Shown one piece after another: positions 1 to 10,657 of a stretch of 64,000 bases of DNA. The DNA comes from Bremia lactucae. Taxonomy: Eukaryota > Oomycota > Peronosporomycetes > Peronosporales > Peronosporaceae. Both the position numbers and the translations under genes were made by a program. Location: positions 5,922,965-5,986,964 of the forward strand of contig NC_090613.1 in assembly GCF_004359215.1 (NCBI RefSeq), given 5' to 3'. The notes below the pieces were generated by a model. That model saw only the letters and a list, made by a program, of their open reading frames with translations. It was not told the origin of the DNA and ran no database searches. Numbering within the stretch: position 1 is the first letter of the stretch; every line of letters starts with the position of its first letter.

Positions 1-440
1 CAAGCTGGAGGAGACTTGAATTGAACGATTTTGATGTTCATTGGCACCTCATCAACTCCCTTCAGTACGACCTCCAGTTGCAGGCCACCCAGATGATGCT
101 TTGCCAGCCATTTTCGAAATATTACGAGACAATTTCCGCAACCTGCCTCGACACTAGAAAGAGACAGTCTTGGACGATCTGGAAGAGTTATACAGGTATT
201 TTTTATGGGCGATAGGTTATTTTACGTTTGATATCTCGATGGGTACTAACGTGTCTAAAAAGGAAACACCACAAGTCCTCGAAGAACCGGAAGTTGCTCG
301 AACAAGAAGAGGACCAAGCGGAACGAGTAACAAGACCTCGACGCGACGAGTCCCTTCTCAATTCGAACACGTAGTGTGGATGCCTCTTAAGAAAAGGAAG
401 ACGCTGATGTGCGGTGCTTACCATCAAACGGGACGCTGAG
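1..440 (+). pseudogene. MULE transposase C-terminal end (remnant)
   Basis: Two coding pieces read forward: one up to about 194 containing the phrase LPRHQKETVLDDLEELY, and one from about 260 to 438 with TSTRRVPSQFEH followed by a basic stretch and a Cys/His tail (MCGAYHQTGR). The interval between them looks like an intron or frameshifted stretch. The TSTRR...FEHV phrase and the Cys/His tail are what I recognise from the C-terminus of oomycete Mutator-like transposases. The same pieces occur on minus at about 30600-31050. Reading is broken by stops, so this is a relic. Confidence 0.5.
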
Positions 441-639
441 GTTCGTCTGCAGCGAGCCTCGTTAATGTACAGAGCCGAAGTCAATCTTACGCAACAGTTA
501 ATCGTCATCCTATCGAGTCCCCTAACAACAACAGCCATCTTTCCAACATCCACTCTCTAGACTATCCATATCAACCCACCATATAAAGATTTTAGAAAAC
601 AACCTCGTTCTTCCGGGCACTTCTTCTGGACGATGAGAG

Positions 640-1340
640 TTTAATGTGATAATACGCGCACGCCGGTTCATCTCCGCAAAATGTCCTTAATGAACCATTC
701 GGAGGAGATGAAAATTGTCCTCAAATTGAGCATATAAATCTGTCAGCAAAATCTGAAAACGCGAAGCACTACCGATAATATCGCAATAGAACAGAAGTAA
801 TATTTAGGCTTGTTGACATTTTTAAAGTGATTTTATTAGCGCGTCTCGGACAAGCACAGATATGTCTGAGTTAGAACAGCCAGCGATCTTGTTATTAATA
901 TCATGCGTTGGATGAATTATACAGATTATTGCACCAGACAATCGTAAGACGAATAACTAATGCAGGAGCTCGAGTCAACTTACAAGCCAGCGAACCGCGC
1001 AATTTGGCTGTTTCTGCGGTGTTTCGGTGCCATTTCCTCCTCTGTGAAAAGAAATTCAGCTAGGTTTAATGATTTATCTCGTAAGCGATTCCCGATAAAT
1101 ATCACTTGTCCACATCTACGGCTGCTGCCCCATTTAAGAGCCTCATGTAGCCTTCAACACGTTTCATGGTAGTTTCTTTAGAAGTAAGGTTCTTCTCGTC
1201 TGTGCAGCATCTGTGTTGTGTATATCGCACGTCATATGTCGATCCCTGATGCAGAAAAGTATATTTCAACGCACATTTTCACGCCGACCATAAATTGCTC
1301 TGGCGCCCTTTCGTAAAATCAAAAGGTTTTGTGAGCTGTG
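640..1340 (-). pseudogene. VPS4-like AAA ATPase pseudogene, AAA core deleted
   Basis: On minus this copy keeps the start of VPS4 (the MIT-domain part, about 1130-1340) and a C-terminal piece (about 800-880) encoding SDISVLVRDAL, which matches the VPS4 small AAA subdomain. The Walker A and B region present at 29800-30050 in the other copy is absent, so no ATPase could be made. It sits inside the MULE fragment and is the deletion partner of the longer copy. Stops and frameshifts are frequent. Confidence 0.55.
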
Positions 1341-1356
1341 ATTGGTTCGATCAATT

Positions 1357-1418
1357 GTCTGTGGCCGTAGTAGTTTTGTCTGTAGCCGTACTTTAAATGT
1401 AGCGGCTGCCTTATATTT
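1357..1418. repeat. MULE terminal inverted repeat
   Basis: The stretch with TCTGTGGCCGTAGTAG followed by GTAGCGGCTGCCTTATA matches, in reverse complement, 29037-29110, and in direct orientation 33638-33728. It marks the outer edge of the MULE fragment. The exact end and any target duplication could not be fixed by eye. Confidence 0.5.
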
Positions 1419-2459
1419 ACTACAGTTCTGTATATAAACTCACCAATACATGGAAAACTTGCATTTATACTTATAAACAATAAAAAGTTTTGTTAGTTCA
1501 GTTTATCTATTCTACGACTCCCAATGTACCTCGCCAATACTGTCTCCGAACAACCGCTCAGCTCGATCAATTCATTTTTTCTTCTTGCGAAAAAGGGCGC
1601 GGACGTTCCAGGGACGTTTAAGTATCCTTTCAAGGACGCTCAGCAGCCGGTAAGGTGCTCATCTGGCTAAATTAACGGGGTCCAGATGGTCGTTCGAGGC
1701 ACCTACGATCTGTATATACGGTTATGCTATATAATCTGACCAGGTTCAGCGACATTGGGTCCATAGCAGCCTACTTGCGCTCAAAGATTTAAACCGATTT
1801 CGAGCAGGGGGGCATCTATAAACTTAAGAGCGGCAACACATGTCTCTTTTCGCAGGATGCCCGAAATCCCTTAAAAATGTAGTGCATTTCTTTGGTTCGG
1901 AAACTCAATTATTATTCATCATCCAGATGCAGGTCGTCGACTACACTATCTACAGAGTGGAACTCTGGGACATTCAGCGGGGAGATACAGCTCCCCTGGC
2001 GCCTTGGGTAAGCACCACCTGTTCCAATTGTTTGAATGCCTGCTCATACCTCCCTGCGACCAAACCAAGATCATTCAAAAATGTGTACTTGTTTGTACCT
2101 ATCGGGAACCCTGGTATCTCGAGCTCGCCCTCTCGTTGAAGCATAAAACCCCGTCAACGAATAGTCGGGATACCTAGACTGGTGGCACCCTGAGTACCCA
2201 GTACAAAAATGTGTCCGCCTGGTAAAAACCGGCGTTTTTGGCGAAGATGTGTAGGCCTTAGCCGAAAAGACATTTTCGGGTCGTTAGCTACACTGCAGTT
2301 TGATGACTTAAATGTACCTCTCAAAACAACATTCAGCTGGAGATTCAATTCGCGGATGCACAATTACGCGAAACCTCCATGTGACAGAGCTGGCACAAAT
2401 TTTGAAGCTCCGCGAATTCATCACGCTGACTTAAGGCAATTTTCTTGGCGATGCTTTAG
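1419..2459. other. Intergenic decayed DNA, nothing recognised
   Basis: Short open frames occur on both strands but none shows a family motif, a consistent splice pattern or a signal peptide. The stretch just outside the MULE repeat is AT-rich. I see no gene. Confidence 0.5.
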
Positions 2460-2519
2460 CTTAAGCTCTCGCAGAATGTGCTTTTGACTACCCTAAAGCA
2501 CATTCTGCGAGAGCTTAAG
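2460..2519. repeat. Perfect 25-bp inverted repeat (hairpin)
   Basis: Arms 2460-2484 and 2495-2519 are exact reverse complements (25 of 25), separated by a 10-base loop. The left arm begins CTTAAGCTCTCGCAG. No poly-T follows and no gene ends here, so it is not an obvious terminator. Confidence 0.85.
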
Positions 2520-2999
2520 ATATGAGAGCCTTACGGCTAGTATCGAACGAGGAATCACCAAGCTGGATTTTCAATTTGGAGGATCAGAAAGCTGATGACA
2601 TGCGTTTAAGTGTCATTAAGAGCGTTGGCAGGGGGTGGGTGAAGATGACCAGGGAAGAATCGGCATCCCTATCTCATATGGTTTTTGCATGACTAAACCT
2701 TAGGAAAGAGAAGCCGTGGTTGAAAAAAATAGCTGGGTGAAAGTAGCACTCTTGGAATGGCTGCCATTCTTTACATCGCGATATCTATGTGTTGCATTGT
2801 GAAGGTAACAAAGTATTGTCCTACTTCGACCAAAAGACATATCCCAGTAGTAGAAACTGCTTAAGATTTTCCGCTATTTCTTATGACGGACATCTTCGAG
2901 CTACAAACGGCAAAAATAGAGGTGCATCTCGCACTTCTATTGATAATTAGGTTCTGGGGCCGGCATTATTCGGCTATTCTACACACAGCAGGGCGGCAG

Positions 3000-5930
3000 A
3001 TCTGCTCAGCCTCACCGATAATTGGAAGTTGCAGCAGGGGAGGATACGCCAATAATTGTTACGTTAGCTTTTTTGCTCGAGGAGAAGTGTTCTCCTCTTT
3101 CGACATCGGTCAGGGTCACCTGTCGGATGGTAGTGAACACACCTCGCTCGTCGTCCACTCCGAATGAAACAGGTTGTTTTCACGTCGTCGATGCAGCAAT
3201 AGTTATCCTGCCGGCGTCGATGAAGGCGAACGACCCACGGTGGGCCTGAGTCGTCTTGGAAAACATGGGCACGATAGTAAGCCAAGGCTCGACGCAGAGA
3301 ACAAGGGTGCTTCAACACAGGTGGGCCGGCGCTGCATCTCGGCAACCATATACCACTAGGATGGAAGACCATATTGATCGCCAGCGCTATAACAGGCTAT
3401 TGGCGTAGAACGGCCAGTTACGGCTTCTGTGCCATATCCACTTATTAATAGTAACCCGGAGGCGTGGCTAAGAACCATCCCGTTGGAGCCGGAGCTGCTG
3501 CAGAAGGAATAATCGCGGATTGAAGAAGCAATAGCGCTTCTCGTGGGCTGGCCCACCGCTTAAGACGCTTTGTCTTCCCTGAGGAATCCTAGGAAATTTC
3601 ATTCCCCCTATCCTCCAAGCTAACCAGATTTTTTTTGCTATCCAGTTTATCAAGTACCGGCGCAAGGTGCAAGTTTTAATCCATCGGTTCGATCAATGGA
3701 TCGTCAGCTTTTTCGACCCTCTCGGCTCGCCCCATTGATCGACGCTACGGATGATTGGGTCAAGCTGGGGGGGGATTAGACTACGCGGCATATAATGGAT
3801 TATGTTTGTGCAACTCGCTTTGACGTATACGCATGAGTCATCACTTACCCTGGGCTGTAATGTTCGACATTGATATTCCTGCGCTGGCGGGGGATGGAGA
3901 ATACTTGCTGGAGCCTCCAGGGAAACCAAACTTTCATCTACGCTGACTTCGGCAAGCCGGCCACTTCAAGGAGTCATGTTATTCGGCGGGAAGATCCATG
4001 GTTGACTGGCGCAAGCTCGCTTCTTTCTTTAATACTGAGTTGGCTCCTGCAGAGCAGCAGTTCCTGCTTGAGTACTATAGGCAGTTTACCGAGGCACATT
4101 TTATTCAGACAGGCGATTCGTCGTTCGACGCAGCCGGCACCACTGGCCACCATCGTGCGCTTTAAAAAACACTTTGCTTGAATCAGCAACACCTTGGTAT
4201 GAGAGCTAGGTTGAAGACAATCTCTACATATATCAAAATGTATAAGGCTTAAAAGAACAGCGTTTGGGACGGTTAGATGTCGGCATGACGAGCGAAGACT
4301 ATTCGTCAACGACCATTGGATTAGTGCATTCAGGAAACACATGTGCGCACCGCACCAGAGGCGACAATGCTGAGATATGGCCGGGCCCGACTGTAGGATC
4401 CGAGCCCATGTCGTAGCGTACTGGAGTACTGGTTCACCATAGCAGGCAAGAGTTGCCATTCTTCTCACCCCCAACCTGCGATAAATGCGAAGGTCTGGCC
4501 CCTGAAAAATGAAATACTCGAGCAGTCTCTATACCATTGTAGACGATGTACTTCTGAATGTGTATGCGCCAACACTGCAGCTGGAGCTGCCCATGTTTTA
4601 CCTTCCATCTTCACTTAAACCCGCCCTCCTAATACGATTGATTGTTGGCAATTTAATTGCTTTCACAGCCCCCTCCTGAGTCGATATGGGAAGCGCTGCT
4701 CCAACTGGTCAGATAGTCCGACCCTCGATGTCGTTTGTGTCTACTCTAAGATTGTCTGACGCGCTGGTGCGCTCCGCGAACACGCATACGACGAAGCAAC
4801 AGATATTTTGTGGGCCAATTGACATATTGGGATGGTGGATCGACCAGGCGCATTGGCAAATATAATGTACCTGAACGCTGGGTCGATCGCGTCCGGGGGT
4901 TGGAGAAACGTCTATCTTTAAGAGGTCAGGCCATCAATAGATGTTCTACGCTTGCGTGATCCGACTCGTCTCAGGCGAGGTCGGGTAGCCTATCCAATTC
5001 GCTGAGAAGAAAGCATGGGCAACTGGATTGCGGCTATATGGTGTCGTATATCATAATTATCCTCGGCATCACACGTCTTCTTGGGCCGTTGCCGACACTG
5101 TGGCGAATGCGTTTATTCGAGCGACAATATCCCGTCTTCAGAGCTTATAATCGGCAGCCGCTGCACCTCCAAAAGGGCTGTTGCAGGGAATGGAACGCGT
5201 GTGATGAGCCGATATGCCTGGTTGTATGCTGCGCCACACTAAAGCATATCGCTAGTTGGAATCATGCAATTGGCCAATCGAATGTTCAGGTATGGGCTAG
5301 TCACAGAATCGCCACAAACCAACTTAGCCTATTACATGAAGGTCTCCACGATGACAATAGTTTTCGAGCATTAACAGAGCAAACGGGCGCAAAGAAACAT
5401 ACGCTCACACCTTTTGACTTTCCTTCGGTACCCGTGTGCTGGAGGAACTTATTTGTGATTGGACGGGTATACAGGATGTCCCAGTCTTTTAGTGAAAACC
5501 ATTTTCAGCAGCTTGAACACTCAGACCCCTGCGCTACCGGTAGTGCAGTGACATCGGCATAATCAACGTTTAGAATTAGAATCAGGAGTTACGGTTGGAA
5601 TCGTGTATAGTTTATTATGAGTAGCGTCGGTTTGACTCAAACTTGATTTGAAAGGAACGACACACTATGTCGTAAGGCGCGGACGGTGGCTTCTCACAGC
5701 GTCTCACGTTTTTGAAAGCTTGGGATCAGGCGTCTCAGCGCACCAGTGAAACGCGAACACCGTGGTCTCGACAGAGTCATCGCCGAAGCTCTTTTGGATG
5801 CCTGTCTTGACCTGTTTACTCTCGAATATCGGTATGGGTTGCCTCAACAGATAGCAACTACGACAAGCTACAACTCCGGAGCTCTTGTCCGGGCCTATAT
5901 GTTTTTAGACATCCTGCTCTTGTCCTGACC
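3000..5930 (+). pseudogene. Probable LINE-type retroposon relic
   Basis: Several plus-strand fragments read in different frames. About 4540-4575 encodes DDVLLNVYAPT, which resembles the LLNVYAP motif of LINE apurinic endonucleases. An upstream fragment at about 3999-4160 (VDWRKLASFFNTELAP) could be part of ORF1 or the endonuclease leader. Between 5038 and 5562 a 174-codon frame stays open but has no family motif I can name. The region is heavily mutated and the assignment rests mostly on the one motif. Confidence 0.3.
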
Positions 5931-6213
5931 TAAAAAGTTTTAGACATCTTGCCTATAAATATGTAGTAATAGACGGTAAAAAAATCTCGCGCTCTGTGCT
6001 TCGACTATCCACAGCTGTCCAGAATGTGTTTTGACAACATTACGAAAAAAATTAAGGAAATATACGATAACTCTTAAGATAGCGGCAAGGGTGAAATGTT
6101 TTTTGCGAAGTCACCAGGTTTTTGGATTAACCTTTAAAACCGGTTTACGGACAAGTATATTTTTGGCTCTATTGACCGCTTTCGTTGGGTTCGCCTTCTA
6201 CATCTGAGGGATA

Positions 6214-7949
6214 CTACTTCGCGGTCCGCATATCGTGTAAGGCGCTTATGTTGCTCTTAATGAAGACGCGCATTTTAACCGATGCTACGCTAAGTAAATT
6301 ACGAAAATTTGAATGGATGAACGCCGTTGTGGAGAAGTTGCGTTCCGATGTAGCGCTGGATGTTGCCATCGAAATAGCTTGAGCGCTGTGGGCTGCAGAT
6401 TTGGCCATTAGACTCCATGTGCCAGCCAATGTTGCAGTAGCGTCTACTGCAATATTGATATAAGTTAGTCAATTTGATGTACAATGACGTTAGTTTAGTG
6501 AGTACTGTCATAAATGGGAGTTTTTCAAAGCCTGTCTTCGAGTGACGGAATTTGAGTGGCGGCAAAACCACCACCAAGAAGACGAGGGTCGAGGAGGTAG
6601 GACAGACCGTGCATATAAATTGGAAGCAAGAAGCCGCGAGCTTCATCAAATACTGAAGCTCCAGCTGGGGATGACTGCTTGCTTATGGGCAGCAGCGGAC
6701 ATGCCATAGAGGGCATGAAATGTGGCAGAACTTATGAAATTGGGACACTATCAGACTGGTATTTGACAATAGAGCGCGTCGATAAAGCGCGTCGTTACCG
6801 GTGACGAGGTCCTTGATCCGTCCCGATGACAAACTCCCGAGCGCTAACGATGCTTGGGACCAGGCGCTCTGATGCAAGCACCGACGCACACATGGCTTAA
6901 ATGGTACCCCACTAAGTGGGCGTGGGTCGAAAGAGGAAATATAATGACTCAGCCTTCTGCGCCTCCTGCTGACGTGCTTTCACGACATGAAAATTGTAGA
7001 TCCTTACACGCGGAAACAAAGATGAGCATGTTCACAAATGGGCATCCCACAGGATAGTCGCCTCATTCTCGTTGGTCTTCCTTGTTTTCGACGCGGAGAA
7101 CACATCCTTCACACAAAGATGCAGTCCATGAGAGCAGCAACCCCTGAATACCGCGATATGAACACCTTGCTAAGCTGTTGTCAGGCATTATTATTGGCCA
7201 AAGTATTGGCAGCCACGACCCAACAGAACGTTGACAGCGCATAGTGATCTAATACGTGCGTGATGTCCTGCGCGCTTTAATCGGCGCTGTAACCTTGCTG
7301 TCCGATAGATACTGACTCGAGGAAAACGCAGACTGTAGGAGACGTGGCATTATAGTTGATATAGGGGTGTTCTTGAAGTTCAACCAGCAATTTGTTATCA
7401 GGCATAAATGAACGCCTTTCTTGCGAATATCGACGTTTGCCTTCAACCGATCGTATCACTTGTTTTAACAATCCACCTGCGAGCTTCTTGCGATTCGGGA
7501 TAATCTTCTCGTCCGGGCGCAGCACGCAAATAGCTTCTTGAATATAGACATCTTCAATGCGCTGGAAATACGACCCTGTGGCGTAGTAGTATGGAGCTGG
7601 AACTTCTCCTTTTACGACCGCGATAGCGAAGGTAAGCAAACTCCTTGATGGACCGCCGACCATGAGATAACGCAGAGACCGACATGGCCTAAACAACCTT
7701 GCGCCGCATGGACGCCAGTTTTTTGTTGGACACGAACCAATCCGGGCGCTCCGAAATCTCGAGCCCGTTCATGACGTAACGTAATTCGGAGCACTTGTTC
7801 GACTGGGTTGTGGCAGACCCACTCTTCTTATTATGATTAATAAGATGTCGGCAGTCTTTGCACACCGCTGGAAAAAACGTCTGCAGCTGCACAATATCCG
7901 CGAAGTATCCCCATACCATGCTCTGCCTATGTCCCGTATTCCTAGCCAA
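6214..7949 (-). pseudogene. zf-BED/DUF659 hAT-type transposase pseudogene
   Basis: Read on minus, the fragments line up in the order expected for an oomycete BED-finger/DUF659 hAT transposase. First is a BED-like finger near 7850 (CKDCRHLINHNKKS and a later Cys) ending DRPDWF-like. Next comes the block at 7277-7620 with YATGSYFQRIEDV, LRPDEKIIPNRKKLAG and NYNATSPTVCVFLESV. Then HGLHLCVKDVFSA lies near 7110-7150, AMCASVLASER near 6870, and YLLDPRLLGGG near 6580. The C-terminal hATC dimerisation block at 6214-6400 has ATSSATSERNFSTTAF. Frame changes and stops between the blocks show it is dead. No terminal repeats were found. Confidence 0.75.
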
Positions 7950-8405
7950 AAATTTAGTAAAACCTAAAAAGAACGATGCAGAAAAAAACGTCTTTGCAAC
8001 TAACAGACCATGGGCAAAATACGTTCTCAGCAGAACGACTATCCATTTGGGAAAATAAATAAAAACAAAGTAAATTTTGTATTTATTATTGCTCCTTACC
8101 CTGAAAGAGTTATATGGGATAGTGGAACGACTAGCTACACTTCTTTTATCAAAGCCAACGGCTCAAAAGTCAGACCAATATTCTTATTTATCAAGTTCTC
8201 CATGATTGTTTCTCTCAGCTAAACATGTTATACGTTTTAAATGTTATTTTTCACAAAAATGTAAGAAATTGGTTTGGTATTTAAATAGCTGCTTGTTAAA
8301 ATGATAAAGGTTACCCATCCTCAAATTAAGTGACTCGTGCTTAATCCTGTCACGTTGCAATATTAGCAATTTTATAAATTAGACAACTAATCAACGACAA
8401 AAAAC
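7950..8405. other. Intergenic region upstream of the YkgJ/methyltransferase gene
   Basis: AT-rich spacer, including poly-A and poly-T tracts. It should hold the promoter of the gene starting at 8406. I see no further coding sequence or defined element. Confidence 0.4.
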
Positions 8406-10030
8406 ATGTCGCGCTGGCTGTCGAAGCATAAGCTTCAAAGCTGGTCAGCGAGTCGAGAAGAGGTGCGGCTACACTTTCGCTGTACCGCTTGTGGCAAGTG
8501 CTGTACCGGTAAAGGCGGCCGTGTGCGCGTTAATGATCGTGAAATAGAGGAGCTCGCCGCTGTCACAAATTCCACAATCATCGAATTCAAGCGGAACTTC
8601 ACACATGCAATCGAAGATACTGTTAGTGGACGTAAGAAGATGCAATTCATGCTAAAGCAATCACCGAATCAAAATCAATGCGTATTTTTAAAAGGATCCA
8701 AGTGCTCTGTCTACGAAGGTAGGAAATATTGATCGCGTGAATCGACAATAGTTTTTACTCTTTGTCGCTTTTGTTTTCAGCAAGGCCAACCCAGTGTCGG
8801 ACATTTCCGTGGTGGCCACAGCATCTCGTGTCAGATTATGATTGGCAGCTTGCAGCGACGGAATGTGAAGGGATTCAAGCGCATTCAGTGAAAAAGCACG
8901 ATGATATGCCAGCTTTTTCTTTCAATGACGTGATACCCGAGACCCTTGTGTATGATGTGAGACTCAAAATATTTCAAATTTAAATGAAAACATTTTTTTT
9001 CCAAACTTTTGTAATGGTGCAGATTCACCAATCGGGCGAGAACTTTACGTATGACGAGCTTCAAGAGCTCTTACGTGACTTGCAAGAGGTAGAGCCAAAC
9101 GTCATGGCTCAATACAAAGCCGAATTTCTCGAAAATTTTTCGAGAAACATTATCTTTCGGAATGAAAACATTACAGTTATCGATAGCAATTTCAATGACG
9201 ATTCAAAACTTACGCGGTGCTTTGTATTTAATGATCGGCTACATTTAACGCAGAGTGAAGTGGCGCTAGTTAAGAAACCGATCGATTCCGAGCGTGAATT
9301 TGATCGAAGTTCGTTACTGCTGGATGTCCATCGGGCATTGTGTTTACCTTTTGCGTGGCTGTGTAAGCAAGAGAAGGCATTGCTGCCAATTCGTGTATGT
9401 GTCTTGGGTGCCGGGGCTTGCACCCTACCACTCTTTCTTCTTGCACATCACTCATCGCAGGAATTGACGCAGCTCGATGCTGTTGAACCAAACCAATTTG
9501 TGATTGAGGTAGCCCAGCGCTATTTTGGTGTCGAGAAGGCTTTAAAAAGCGATTCGCGATTACGAATGCACAAAGAATTCGGTCAAGAATTTATTCAAGC
9601 GACTGCAAAGGATAGTCGTTTTGATATGATGCTAATCGATGTCGAGGCTGGTGCGAGCTGCGACGATGTACAAGCGCCTCCGCTTGACATGCTTGACTTG
9701 AGTTTCTTACAAAGCGTGAAGCAACGGCTAGTTCCTGGCGGTATTCTTGCAATTAATGTGATCACTCGGTCCAACAAGGTGCTAAGCGCTGTTGAAGCGA
9801 CACTTCAGCAAGTGTTTTCAAGTGGATTGCGCCTTTCACTGCCTGGTAATACTGTGTTTTTCCTGTTTCATGCACAACACAAAGAGTTTCTCGTGGACGT
9901 CCTCGAATTGAAGCGATTGGTTCAAGAAAGCGTGTTTCAAACGCGCTTTGCTCAAACGCCAGCACTTCTTGAAAGGTACAAACTTACTGGGTGGAACTCA
10001 GGTGACAAGGCAAAAGTAGAGACGCTTTAA
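8406..10030 (+). CDS. YkgJ-type Cys cluster protein fused to METTL13-like methyltransferase
   Basis: Three exons, 8406-8718, 8781-8956 and 9023-10030, join in frame across GT-AG introns of 62 and 66 bp to give 498 residues. The N-terminal 160 residues are a YkgJ/UPF0153 metal-binding domain with CTACGKCC, a later QCVFL..KCSVYE and ARPTQCRTFPWWP. The rest is a SAM methyltransferase of the spermidine-synthase-like fold. It has a VLGAGACTLPLFL loop, an acidic DAVEPN after strand 2, MMLIDVEAG, and SFLQSVKQRLVPGGILAINV, which resembles the C-terminal half of METTL13/eEF1A N-terminal methyltransferases. The substrate is therefore probably a protein, but this is inference. The start is the first ATG in the Cys-domain frame. 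Confidence 0.8.
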
Positions 10031-10657
10031 ATTTAATTGAGCTCGATGATTTTTCTTTTAGACCTTATAGTAGAAAAAATGCTCTCTTTTTATTTCTTAA
10101 CAAAACACGAATATTTATGAAAGCAATCTGATACTGGCTGAGTCATGCAAACTTTGTGCCTCCTAAAGATTGATACGATTATATAGTAACACTGTCTCGC
10201 ACTCTTAAAATAGCGAGGATCCCAGGCTGTAAACATCCTTACGTTTTGTGTAAACGGACTGTGTATTGGTCTATTAATACGCTTAGAAAAAAAACGTGGA
10301 AGCGGATTAATGTTGTCAATGTGTTAATCGAAACTTTATAATCATGTGTATATTTGCTAAAAGTATCGACGACCCCTAGCCAGTGTCACCTTGATTCAGA
10401 TACTATAGGATCAAGAGAAGCTCCTTGTTTGAGATAGAAGTGATAAACTATGATACGTCGAGGCCTGTCACGCTAAAGCTAGTTGCAAGAACAAAGTGAA
10501 GAAATTGAACTTGAAATTTTACAATTTCCGATAAATTTTTCCGCAATTTTTTTTTTTGGCAGTAACAATAAAAAACTCGACAACTTCAGATACCTTCCCC
10601 GAATGATTGGCTAATAAATCTTGTCGAACGCGAACTCCGTAAAGTTGAGTGGATGCC
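10031..10657. other. Intergenic spacer, no gene seen
   Basis: The 627 bp between the methyltransferase stop and the NAA15 start is AT-rich and full of stops in all frames. It probably contains the 3' end of the first transcript and the promoter of the second. Confidence 0.45.

Larger units (their letters stand above)
1..1418 (+). mobile_element. MULE fragment with VPS4 passenger, truncated by window edge
   Basis: This is an inverted, diverged copy of the left part of the MULE at 29037-33728. Reading plus from base 1 it holds the C-terminal end of a MULE transposase, then a VPS4 pseudogene on minus, then a terminal repeat at about 1357-1418 ending in GCGGCTGCCTTATA. The match to 29040-31040 in reverse complement runs nearly base by base for long stretches. 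About 800 bp of the VPS4 AAA core present in the other copy is missing here, with the junction near 905-945. The rest of the element lies beyond the window start. Confidence 0.65.

Noticed and set aside
3974..4474. 166-codon open frame on minus
   Set aside because: Composition rich in Cys, Arg and Ser with no motif, opposite to LINE-like plus-strand fragments; probably chance.
5038..5562. 174-codon open frame on plus
   Set aside because: No family motif, no signal peptide or splice context, and it lies in decayed repeat DNA, so I include it only as part of the LINE-like relic.
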